A DNA stretch of 64,000 nt. Source: a virus. The notes under the pieces are model-generated. The model had not been told where the DNA came from. It did not search any database and worked only from the letters and a program-made list of their open reading frames with translations. This document shows positions 24,102 through 31,971 of the stretch, in pieces. The DNA lies in the IMG/VR virus record IMGVR_UViG_3300043803_000642, positions 1-64,000 of that record. The stretch is one strand, 5' to 3'. A program made the position numbers and the translations under genes. Within the stretch, counting starts at the first letter, position 1; each line of letters opens with the position of its first letter.

Positions 24102-25064
24102 GTGGATGGCGGCTTTGGTAGCGGCACATGGGGGCAGGCTGGCTGGGGCTGTTCAGTATATGACCGGCTGATATCGAACGGCGGTTGGGGTAACGGTGCT
24201 TGGGGGTCAGATGGCTGGGGTCTTGGTGATGGTGGGCTGGTCAAAGGCGCTGATACAGTCAGTGCAGAGATACAGCCCAAGATCGTTGCAAACATCGCCG
24301 AGTCTGCTGTTGTTACTGACTTCTACTTTGCTAGCCTCAATGTCACCGGCGCTGTTGCCGAGTCTGCTGCTGCTGCCGATACTGTTGCTAGCGCTCTGTC
24401 TGTCACAGGCGCAGTTTCTGAGACGGTCACGGGCAGCGATACAGTCAGCTCGCTGGCGTCGGTAGGTGCGCAGGTAACAGAAACCGCGCAGACGGCAGAT
24501 GTAGTCAGCAGTCTGGCAAACATGAACTCTCAGGTATCTGAGAGTGCGACAGGAAGTGATGCAGTAACACCGAGGAACAACAGGTTTGGTACTGTCAGTG
24601 AGTCGGTAGCAGGAAATGAAACGGTAGCGTCGCAGGTGTCGTTCACGAGTGTGGCGGCGGAGACGGTAGCGGCGCAGGATCAGGTAGTAGGCAGGTTTGG
24701 TATTTCAGGTGCGATTGCGGAGAGCGCAAATGCGACAGACATACTGGAAGTGTTCAACAGCATCGCCTTCGCTATCAGCGAGGATGCCAGCGCTTCTATC
24801 ACGGTGTCTGCGCAGGCCAACTTTGCTGCAAGCGTGTCTGATGCTGTGGTTACGTCAGACAGTGATAGTGCGAGTGCAAGCTTCATCGCAAGGATTCTGG
24901 AATCGGTTGTGGCAGAAGATGTTGCCCGCCGCAGATTCTTGTGGGAGCCTATTGAAACAGGCGGTAATGTTACATGGTCGGCCATCAACACCGGCGGTGC
25001 TGGTACATGGACACCAATAGTCACGGGCAACGCGGCGACCTGGACGGTCATCAATACAGTTTAA
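24102..25064 (+). CDS. repeat-containing fibre-like protein (320 aa)
   Basis: Begins at GTG 24102 with a Gly/Trp-rich part (SGTWGQAGWG, GGWGNGAWGSDGWG). Residues about 50-275 are imperfect tandem repeats of roughly 17-22 residues with a core like SVTGAVSETVTGSDTVSS; at least ten copies can be followed. The C terminus has three short WxxI-TG repeats (NVTWSAINTG, TWTPIVTG, ATWTVINT). The whole is probably a thin beta-repeat fibre or spike shaft. It precedes the tail-fibre genes. Confidence 0.6.
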   Translation: MDGGFGSGTWGQAGWGCSVYDRLISNGGWGNGAWGSDGWGLGDGGLVKGADTVSAEIQPKIVANIAESAVVTDFYFASLNVTGAVAESAAAADTVASALSVTGAVSETVTGSDTVSSLASVGAQVTETAQTADVVSSLANMNSQVSESATGSDAVTPRNNRFGTVSESVAGNETVASQVSFTSVAAETVAAQDQVVGRFGISGAIAESANATDILEVFNSIAFAISEDASASITVSAQANFAASVSDAVVTSDSDSASASFIARILESVVAEDVARRRFLWEPIETGGNVTWSAINTGGAGTWTPIVTGNAATWTVINTV

Positions 25065-25073
25065 GGAAAGATC

Positions 25074-25742
25074 ATGCCAAGCACATACTCATCGCTCAAA
25101 ATTGAGTTAATCGGCACGGGAGAGCAGGCTGGCACTTGGGGTGCTACGACCAACGTCAACCTTGGTACGGCGATAGAGGAGGCGATCACCGGATCGGCCA
25201 ACGTCACGTTCGCCAGTTCTAACGTAGCGATTGCTCTGGCCGACACGAACGCGGCGCAGGTTGCTCGTAACCTAGAGCTGAATCTGGTTGGCACGATCAC
25301 CAACCGGCAGACGCTATTCATCCCGGCGATAGAGAAGCAGTACCTGATCGTCAACAACCTATCGAACTCGGTTGTCATCTCTAACGGCACGAACGCATCG
25401 CCTACCGGTACGACTGTCACGATCCCAGCCGGCAGAAACATGGGCGTGTACAACGACGGAGCCAACGTTTCTGAGATCATCAACTACATCACCGAGTTTG
25501 CTGCGTCTAACGTGACGATCACAAACCCGCTGACAGTAGCAAACGGCGGTACAGGCAGGGCAAACCTGACGCTTGGCAGCGTGATGATAGGCAACAACAC
25601 GGGCGTGGTAACCATGGTAGCGCCCGGCACGGCCAACAACGTGCTGACTAGCAACGGCACAACTTGGGTTAGTCAGGCTCCGGCGGCGGGCGGTATCAGC
25701 ACAGGAAAATCTATAGCTATGGCGCTCATTTTTGGCTTCTAG
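25074..25742 (+). CDS. tail fibre protein (222 aa)
   Basis: Begins PSTYSSLKIELIGTGEQAGTW, a well-known N-terminal fibre motif that binds the tail. The shaft has TVANGGTGRANLTLGSVMIG and NNVLTSNGTTWVSQ, typical of trimeric phage fibres. The final AMALIFGF is hydrophobic. It lacks a large receptor-binding head, so the glycine-rich proteins downstream may serve as tips. Confidence 0.75.
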   Translation: MPSTYSSLKIELIGTGEQAGTWGATTNVNLGTAIEEAITGSANVTFASSNVAIALADTNAAQVARNLELNLVGTITNRQTLFIPAIEKQYLIVNNLSNSVVISNGTNASPTGTTVTIPAGRNMGVYNDGANVSEIINYITEFAASNVTITNPLTVANGGTGRANLTLGSVMIGNNTGVVTMVAPGTANNVLTSNGTTWVSQAPAAGGISTGKSIAMALIFGF

Positions 25743-25777
25743 TCAATTTGATAACACGAACATTCAAGGAGTAAATT

Positions 25778-26179
25778 GTGCCAAATCCAAATATTGTCAA
25801 TGTGACACAAATCTACGGTCAGACGACATATCTGACCCCTGCGAACACGGCAAACTTTGTGCTGGTCACAAACACCACCAACTCGGGCAACGTGTTCAAG
25901 TTGGATCAGATTGTGGCGGCAAACTTGACCAACACGGCGGCAAACTGCACGGTGGCTATCTTTACCAGCGGCAACGTTGTGGCCGGCAACGCTGTGGTGG
26001 TGAGTTCTTCCAACGTGTTCCCGATTGCATCTAACATCTCGGTTCCAGCGTTTGCATCGCTGATCGTGATGGACAAGACTACATCGACGTATCTGCTGGA
26101 AGATAAAGCGATTGTCGTGTCGAGCGGCACGAACAGTGCTATCGCCTTCTCAGTTAGCTACGAACAAATCAGCTCGTAA
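25778..26179 (+). CDS. hypothetical fibre-associated protein (133 aa)
   Basis: Begins at GTG 25778 behind AAGGAGTAAATT. It is strand-rich with many Asn, Thr and Val, such as NTANFVLVTNTTNSGNVFKL. It may be a small beta-sandwich attached to the fibre, since fibre genes lie on both sides. No family recognised. Confidence 0.55.
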   Translation: MPNPNIVNVTQIYGQTTYLTPANTANFVLVTNTTNSGNVFKLDQIVAANLTNTAANCTVAIFTSGNVVAGNAVVVSSSNVFPIASNISVPAFASLIVMDKTTSTYLLEDKAIVVSSGTNSAIAFSVSYEQISS

Positions 26180-26188
26180 AGGTACGAC

Positions 26189-27838
26189 ATGCCTATTCAC
26201 GGCTATCCCGGACAGGTAATCAGCGCTACTGCGCCGTTGTTTTCTGGCATCTGGACGCTGGGAACGGTTCCCAAGTCGTTCACAGTTATTGAAACGTTTA
26301 CGGCAAGCGGTTCGTGGACGTGTCCTGCCGGTGTCACGCAGGTAGACTATCTAGTGGTAGCGGGTGGCGGTGGTGGCGGCAATAACTCTGCTGGCGGTGG
26401 CGGCGCAGGTGGATTTAGGACAGGCACAGCTTTTGCCGTCACAGCTGGAACGACCTATACAATTACTGTTGGCGGTGGCGGTGCCGCTGGAACGCCAAAC
26501 GCTAATCCCGGTGGAACTGGTAGCAGTTCTGTCTTTAGTACTATTACTGCAAATGGTGGTGGTGCGGGTGCTGGATATGGTAGCCAAGGAGGAGCAGGCG
26601 GGTCTGGCGGCGGCGGCGCTGGAACACCATCAATTGCTGGTGGAGCAGGTAATACACCATCTACTTCACCATCACAAGGGAACAATGGTGGTGCTGGAGG
26701 CGCTGGCGGGGCTGGCGCTTTGTATGCCGGAGGAGGAGGTGGTGGTGCTAGTGAAGCTGGAGCAACACCTCCAAATAATACAAGTAACGCAAAAGGCGGA
26801 AATGGCACGGCATCAACCATTTCTGGTTCAAGCGTAACTTACGCAGGCGGGGGTGGTGGCGGCATAAACACGCCGGGAACCGGCGGTGCTGGAGGAACCG
26901 GCGGCGGTGGAAATGGCGATTCGGGGAATACCGCAGGCTTTAATGGCACAGCAAATACTGGCGGTGGTGGCGGCGGCGGCAGTAACGATAGATATTTGTC
27001 CCCAGCCCAGTTAGGCGGCTCTGGCATAGTCATCATCAGATATATATCACCAGTACAGCAGACTGTGGCTGTCTTTACAGCTTCTGGATCATGGACTGCT
27101 CCTACGGGTGTGACAGCCGTAGCCTACTTGGTAGTTGCTGGTGGAGGTGGGGGCGGTTCTGCTGGTGGCGGTGGAGGGGCAGGGGGTTTTAGAACTGGTT
27201 CTGGATTATCGGTTACTGCCGGAACTACATACACAATTACTGTTGGTGCTGGCGGTGCGGCAGGCGCCGGCGGGGGCAGTGGCGCAAACGGTGTAGCTGG
27301 AAGTGACTCTGTATTTAGTACCATCACATCTAATGGTGGTGGTTTTGGTGGTGGTAATTTGTTTGGTGTTGCTAATGGTGGCAATGGCGGCTCAGGCGGT
27401 GGTGCCGGTGTAAGAGGTATTCAATATAACGGTGGAGCAGGCAATACTCCTTCCACATCGCCATCACAAGGTAATAATGGCGGCAACAATCAAACTGGCG
27501 CTAATTATGGTTCAGGCGGTGGTGGAGGTGCTGGCGCAGCAGGAACAAGTGGAGCAACAACTGCTAGTGGTAATGGTGGAAATGGAACGGCGTCTACTAT
27601 TTCTGGTTCGTCAGTAACGTATGCTGGTGGTGGAGGTGGTGGTGGGTCTCAAGTAACTCTTGGCACAGGTGGTGCAGGCGGCGGTGGTAATGGGTCTGTA
27701 GACATTGCTATTGTAGGCGGTGCAGGAGTGGCCAATACTGGTGGTGGGGGTGGTGGGGGCGCCTGTAACACCCCTTATAACACTGCTTATGCTGGCGGCG
27801 CCGGCGGCAGCGGTATCGTGATTATCAGATACATTTAA
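26189..27838 (+). CDS. glycine-rich tail fibre adhesin 1 (549 aa)
   Basis: A short N-terminal part with FSGIWTL is followed by two copies of a glycine-rich domain starting near residues 33 and 295. Each opens FTASGSWT(C/A)P.GV, then VDYLVVAGGGGGG, GAGGFRTG, TTYTITVG, long Gly runs, NTPSTSPSQGNNGG, and closes GGSGIVIIRYI. Gly-rich repeats of this type can fold into polyglycine II helices, as in the phage S16 adhesin gp38, where variable loops read the receptor. The gene is paired with a diverged copy downstream. Confidence 0.75.
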   Translation: MPIHGYPGQVISATAPLFSGIWTLGTVPKSFTVIETFTASGSWTCPAGVTQVDYLVVAGGGGGGNNSAGGGGAGGFRTGTAFAVTAGTTYTITVGGGGAAGTPNANPGGTGSSSVFSTITANGGGAGAGYGSQGGAGGSGGGGAGTPSIAGGAGNTPSTSPSQGNNGGAGGAGGAGALYAGGGGGGASEAGATPPNNTSNAKGGNGTASTISGSSVTYAGGGGGGINTPGTGGAGGTGGGGNGDSGNTAGFNGTANTGGGGGGGSNDRYLSPAQLGGSGIVIIRYISPVQQTVAVFTASGSWTAPTGVTAVAYLVVAGGGGGGSAGGGGGAGGFRTGSGLSVTAGTTYTITVGAGGAAGAGGGSGANGVAGSDSVFSTITSNGGGFGGGNLFGVANGGNGGSGGGAGVRGIQYNGGAGNTPSTSPSQGNNGGNNQTGANYGSGGGGGAGAAGTSGATTASGNGGNGTASTISGSSVTYAGGGGGGGSQVTLGTGGAGGGGNGSVDIAIVGGAGVANTGGGGGGGACNTPYNTAYAGGAGGSGIVIIRYI

Positions 27839-27849
27839 CAAGGTGAAGC

Positions 27850-29520
27850 ATGAGCGGTAACTATCCCGGAAACTTCATCACAAGACAGCCGATTACTGTA
27901 TCGACCACGCAGGCGTCGGGCATTTGGACGCTACAGCAGGCTTTGCAAGCGATACAGAATGGCACATGGCCAGGCAGCCCTACAAACACGGTTGTTCTAA
28001 CGTTCACCGCGTCTGGAAGTTGGACTTGTCCTGAAGGCGTATCCCAAGTTGATTACTTGGTGGTGGGTGGCGGCGGTGGTGGCAATCGTGGTTCTTCTGG
28101 CAACCCAGCTGGTGGTGGCGGTGCGGGTGGATTCAGGACAGGAACAGGATTGGCTGTAACTGCCGGAACAACTTACACAATTACCGTTGGAGCTGGTGGA
28201 CGGGAGTTTACTGCCGGAGACTCTTCTATTTTTTCTACAATCACCTCTGCCGGTGGTGGTCGTGGCGGCGGCAGAATTACTGCTGCAAGCGGCGGTAATG
28301 GCGGTTCTGGTGGCGGCGCAGGCGCTGGCGGCGAGCCGGGCGGACTTGGAAATACACCATCTACATCACCAAGCCAAGGGAATAATGGCGGCGGTGGCGT
28401 TGGCGGCGGAGGCGGCGCAAGCGAAACTGGTAGAAATAGTGTAGGCAGTGTTGGAGGCGCCGGCGGAAATGGCACAGCCTCATCTTTGTCTGGCTCATCT
28501 GTAATTTATGCCGGTGGTGGCGGAGGCGCAAATAATTCTGGTGTGCCAGGTGCTAGTGGTGGTGCTGGCGGTTTGGGTGGAGGCGGAAATGGAGCCGGCT
28601 CTAGTGCCGCAACTTCCGGAACCGCAAATACAGGCGGCGGTGGTGGCGGAGGCGGTGCAGATAATCCGGGTCCAATTTTTGGCGCAACCGGAGGATCCGG
28701 GATAGTTATCATTAAATATGTTGTTCCTAGAACATCAACAGTACTAATCTTTAATGCCTCCGGTAGTTGGACATGTCCGCCGGGTGTGACTAGCGTTGAT
28801 TATCTAGTTGTTGGCGGCGGTGGTGGCGCTGGATCCCAAAGCAACTTTTCTTCTGGTGGCGGGGGTGCCGGCGGATTTCGTACGGGAACTAATTTTGCTG
28901 TAACAAGGGGAGTAACTTATACAATAACCGTTGGTGGTGGCGGGCCTGGCATGCAGAACGGGGCGGCAATAAACGGTGGTAACTCTGCTTTTAGTACCAT
29001 CACGGCAACTGGTGGCGGTGGTGGCGGGGTTGGCAACATTTCTCCAAGTGGAAATAATGGTGGCTCTGGCGGTGGCGGTGGAGCAACCAGTGGAAGTGGT
29101 TTTGCAGCTGGTTTGGGGAACGTTCCATCTACAACACCACGCCAAGGAAATAACGGCGGTAGTGGTGCTGCTGGTTCTCCTTCTGGCGGCGGAGGCGGTG
29201 GCGGGGGCGCAAGTGAAGAAGGCTCTCCAGGATCTGGAAACTCTGGCGGCAAGGGTGGTAACGGCACAGCGTCAACTCTATCTGGATCAAGCGTTACCTA
29301 CGCTGGTGGTGGGGGTGGTTCAGCCGGAAGAGCATCTCCGGGAAGCCCCGCGCTAGGCGGAACAGGCGGCGGCGGTAACGGCAATACGGCAATTAATCAA
29401 TACAACTCTGAAAACGCAAGAGCAAACTCCGGCGGAGGTGGAGGCGGCATTGGAAATGATGCAAACCCCGCAATTGGATATGGTGGTAGTGGTATTGTTA
29501 TCTTAAAACTAAACTCATAA
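27850..29520 (+). CDS. glycine-rich tail fibre adhesin 2 (556 aa)
   Basis: Same two-domain architecture as its upstream neighbour: domains start near residues 50 and 300 with FTASGSWTCPEGV and FNASGSWTCPPGV, and close with GGSGIVII. Both proteins also share an N-terminal piece containing SGIWTL, likely the part that docks to the tail. Differences concentrate in the Gly-rich loops. It arose by duplication and probably broadens or switches receptor use. Confidence 0.75.
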   Translation: MSGNYPGNFITRQPITVSTTQASGIWTLQQALQAIQNGTWPGSPTNTVVLTFTASGSWTCPEGVSQVDYLVVGGGGGGNRGSSGNPAGGGGAGGFRTGTGLAVTAGTTYTITVGAGGREFTAGDSSIFSTITSAGGGRGGGRITAASGGNGGSGGGAGAGGEPGGLGNTPSTSPSQGNNGGGGVGGGGGASETGRNSVGSVGGAGGNGTASSLSGSSVIYAGGGGGANNSGVPGASGGAGGLGGGGNGAGSSAATSGTANTGGGGGGGGADNPGPIFGATGGSGIVIIKYVVPRTSTVLIFNASGSWTCPPGVTSVDYLVVGGGGGAGSQSNFSSGGGGAGGFRTGTNFAVTRGVTYTITVGGGGPGMQNGAAINGGNSAFSTITATGGGGGGVGNISPSGNNGGSGGGGGATSGSGFAAGLGNVPSTTPRQGNNGGSGAAGSPSGGGGGGGGASEEGSPGSGNSGGKGGNGTASTLSGSSVTYAGGGGGSAGRASPGSPALGGTGGGGNGNTAINQYNSENARANSGGGGGGIGNDANPAIGYGGSGIVILKLNS

Positions 29521-29526
29521 AAGCCT

Positions 29527-29784
29527 ATGGATACGAAAATACGCATGATGTACGGTATTGATACAGCGATGCACCTGCTACGTCCGGGTGCGCGCTGGGA
29601 GATCACGAACAACTTTTTCAGCCTCTGGGATGACCCACGTCCTTGCCCGACGATGGAAGAAGTCCATGAGACCATGGAGAAGATCCGTGCGTTCGAGGAC
29701 AGCATCAACACGATCTACACAGAGGAGCAGCTGGAGAAGATTACCGGACAACAGCGAGTTTACGACAAGGCGGTGAACGGATGA
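29527..29784 (+). CDS. hypothetical protein (85 aa)
   Basis: The product has TAMHLLRPGARWEITNNFFS, DDPRPCPTMEEVHETM and a charged helical end. Similar small proteins follow tail fibre genes in many aquatic phages and could be fibre chaperones. It overlaps the oxygenase gene as ATGA. Function unknown. Confidence 0.6.
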   Translation: MDTKIRMMYGIDTAMHLLRPGARWEITNNFFSLWDDPRPCPTMEEVHETMEKIRAFEDSINTIYTEEQLEKITGQQRVYDKAVNG

Positions 29785-30389
29785 ACATCCAGAACCTATT
29801 CCCACTTCCTGTCGGGTTTGCTCGCTTGGGGCGTGATCTGACCGAGAAAGAACTGAGCTTTATCCTCGGCCAAGACAAGTATGCCAACCAAGGCAACACC
29901 ACAAGCTCTGACCGCATGATCTTGAAGAACAAGGAACTGACGGACATCCGTGAGTTCATCGAAGATGCGATGGTGGACTACTTCAAGACGGTACATGACC
30001 CCAAAGGCGATGTGGCGCTGTACGTTACGCAGTCGTGGGCAAACTACACAGATCCAGGTCAGTACCACCACAAGCACGCGCATCCAAATAGCTTTATCTC
30101 TGGCGTGTTCTACCCGCAGGCTGACAGAGAAGTGGACAAGATCTACTTCTACAAGAGCGGCTATGAGCGGATCAAAGTACAACCGGCCACATGGAATCAC
30201 TGGAACTCGGAGAGCTGGTGGTTCGAGGTAGGCGCAGGAGATCTGATCTTGTTCCCGTCGCATTTGGAACACATGGTCGAGACGAAGGTTGGCAATCAGA
30301 CCCGCGTGAGTATCGCATTTAACACTTTTCTCAAGGGACACATAGGTGTCGATGAGAGTTTGACTGGACTGCAACTAGGAGAAGATTGA
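29781..30389 (+). CDS. 2-oxoglutarate/Fe(II)-dependent oxygenase
   Basis: A 202-residue protein. The iron-binding part reads HHKHAHPNSFISGVFYP (H97, H99, H101) with a distal histidine in LFPSHLEHMVE (H164) and an arginine in RVSIAFN (R175) for 2-oxoglutarate. This matches the TIGR02466-type phage oxygenases. Such enzymes hydroxylate unknown substrates, possibly virion proteins or host factors. It is coupled to the small gene before it and to the next gene by TGATG. Confidence 0.85.
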   Translation: MNIQNLFPLPVGFARLGRDLTEKELSFILGQDKYANQGNTTSSDRMILKNKELTDIREFIEDAMVDYFKTVHDPKGDVALYVTQSWANYTDPGQYHHKHAHPNSFISGVFYPQADREVDKIYFYKSGYERIKVQPATWNHWNSESWWFEVGAGDLILFPSHLEHMVETKVGNQTRVSIAFNTFLKGHIGVDESLTGLQLGED

Positions 30390-30757
30390 TGGCGCACTTT
30401 GCGAAACTTGGCCCCGGCAACGTGGTCGAACAGGTGATCGTCGTTGACAACCGTGACACAGCGGACGCTAACGGCGTGGAGAAGGAACATATCGGCGCAG
30501 CGTTCTGCGAGAAGTTGTTTGGCGGTACGTGGAAGCAGACCAGCTACAACGGCAACAAGCGCAAGAACTACGCTGGTATTGGTTTTACCTACGACGAGCA
30601 GCGTGATGCGTTCATCCCGCCCAAGACGTTTGCAAGTTGGGTGTTGGACGAAGATAAATGCCAGTGGAAGGCGCCGGTAGATATGCCTACTGACGGCCAG
30701 CTGTATTCATGGGACGAAGCCACGACATCGTGGGTTGTTACTCCTATAGGTGAGTGA
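30389..30757 (+). CDS. tail-associated hypothetical protein (122 aa)
   Basis: Starts at ATG 30389 (an in-frame TTG lies just before). It opens MAHFAKLGPGNVVEQVIVVDN, followed by FGGTWKQTSYNGNKRKNYAG and a Trp-rich end (YSWDEATTSWV). This layout is typical of a widespread family of small phage proteins placed near tail genes. The likely role is a small virion or fibre accessory. Confidence 0.65.
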   Translation: MAHFAKLGPGNVVEQVIVVDNRDTADANGVEKEHIGAAFCEKLFGGTWKQTSYNGNKRKNYAGIGFTYDEQRDAFIPPKTFASWVLDEDKCQWKAPVDMPTDGQLYSWDEATTSWVVTPIGE

Positions 30758-31017
30758 TGAGCTGGGCAGACGCGCTTAAAGCGATCATCCCTATCGTCGT
30801 AGCAAGCCTTGCGTGGCTGCTGGGCGAGGTGGGTAGCTTTAACACTCGCCTGACCAAGATAGAAGGACAGATGCCGGCTTTGATTACGCCGCAGGGAACT
30901 CCTACGGACAGCCCTATATCTGCCGAGCGTCGCCATGCACTGAAAGAAGAGATATACAAAGATCTCCACGACCTGCAAGTTCGTATCAAGCTCATGGAAG
31001 AAAGGGCTAAAAAATAA
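30757..31017 (+). CDS. small membrane protein with coiled coil, lysis-region (86 aa)
   Basis: Starts at ATG 30757. Residues about 7-25 (LKAIIPIVVASLAWLLG) form one membrane helix, followed by FNTRLTKIEGQM and a charged C-terminal coiled coil. It directly precedes the holin-like gene (TAATG overlap), so it may be a holin partner or i-spanin-like protein. It shares architecture, not obvious sequence, with the protein at 17557. Confidence 0.6.
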   Translation: MSWADALKAIIPIVVASLAWLLGEVGSFNTRLTKIEGQMPALITPQGTPTDSPISAERRHALKEEIYKDLHDLQVRIKLMEERAKK

Positions 31018-31511
31018 TGTTGCCATTACTTGCACCGATCTTGACGCAGCTCGCGGGCGCAGGGCTACAGAAGGTGGCCGACTCTGTGCTTGAGCAGGGC
31101 TTGGATCATGTCGAGGAGAAGCTCGGCATCAAGCTGGAGCCTAACGAGAACGGTGTGCTGGATGACACCAAGCTGGCAGAGATTCAGATGGCAGCCATGA
31201 AACATGCAGAGTTCATGGCAGAACTGGATTTGAAGAACACGCAGGACGCGCGGGAGATGCAGGAAAAAGCCATGGAGAATGCTGATCCTTTGGTACGCAG
31301 GTTTGTGTACCTGTTTGCTGGGTTCTGGTCATTGTTTGCCACGGGCTATATCGTCTTGATTACCGTTGCAGAGATCCCGGAAAAGAACATCCGGTTTGTA
31401 GATGTGGTTCTTGGTTTTATCCTTGGTACGGTGGTAGCTACCATCCTGAACTTCTTCTTTGGTTCTAGCCAGAGCAGCAAGGACAAGACCAAGGAGTTGC
31501 TGAAAAAATGA
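31017..31511 (+). CDS. holin-like protein (164 aa)
   Basis: The first half is soluble and helical (VADSVLEQGLDHVEEKLGIK). The second has two strong membrane helices (RRFVYLFAGFWSLFATGYIV and DVVLGFILGTVVATILNFFF) and ends in a basic tail (KDKTKELLKK). This resembles the GTA-type 3TM holin family. It should permeabilise the inner membrane at the end of infection. The endolysin gene follows with an ATGA overlap, forming a lysis cassette. Confidence 0.75.
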   Translation: MLPLLAPILTQLAGAGLQKVADSVLEQGLDHVEEKLGIKLEPNENGVLDDTKLAEIQMAAMKHAEFMAELDLKNTQDAREMQEKAMENADPLVRRFVYLFAGFWSLFATGYIVLITVAEIPEKNIRFVDVVLGFILGTVVATILNFFFGSSQSSKDKTKELLKK

Positions 31512-31969
31512 AGCTCTCGCCGAACTTCACGCTGGAGGAAATGACCGTCAGCGACTATGCGGCGCGACATGGGTTAGATAATACTCCGCAGAACGAACAC
31601 CTGAAGAACCTCAAGCGGCTCGCAGTGTTCTTGGAGTCTCTGCGGGCGCTGCTGGGCAAGCCGATCAGCATCAACTCGGCCTACCGCAGCCCAGAAGTAA
31701 ACACAGCAATCCGTGGGTCAAAGACAAGTCAGCACTGTCACGGTACAGCGGCAGATATTCGTGTGTCGGGGATGGTCCCAGATCAGGTAGTAAAGCGTAT
31801 CATTGCTTCTACGTTGCCATTTGATCAGGTGATCCGTGAGTTTTCTGACCCGGTGCGCGGCGGTGGGTGGACGCACGTCAGCATCCCGAACACGCCAGAA
31901 GCCAAGCCGAGAAAGATGGCGCTTATCATCGACAAAAAGGGTACACGCCCGTACAAGTCAGGTGGGTAG
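31508..31969 (+). CDS. endolysin, M15-type peptidase
   Basis: A 153-residue zinc peptidase with SAYRSPEVN, then HCHGTAADI and WTHVSI. The zinc ligands expected in the M15 fold are H76, D83 and H123. It probably cuts the peptide stems of peptidoglycan (D-Ala-D-Ala or L-Ala-D-Glu type). No signal peptide is seen, so release should depend on the holin encoded just upstream. Confidence 0.85.
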   Translation: MKLSPNFTLEEMTVSDYAARHGLDNTPQNEHLKNLKRLAVFLESLRALLGKPISINSAYRSPEVNTAIRGSKTSQHCHGTAADIRVSGMVPDQVVKRIIASTLPFDQVIREFSDPVRGGGWTHVSIPNTPEAKPRKMALIIDKKGTRPYKSGG

Positions 31970-31971
31970 AA

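Noticed and set aside
26351-29267. Long proline-rich and serine-rich frames on the - strand opposite the glycine-rich adhesins
   Set aside because: They are the mirror of GGN glycine codons (CCN on the other strand) and have no ribosome sites or family features.
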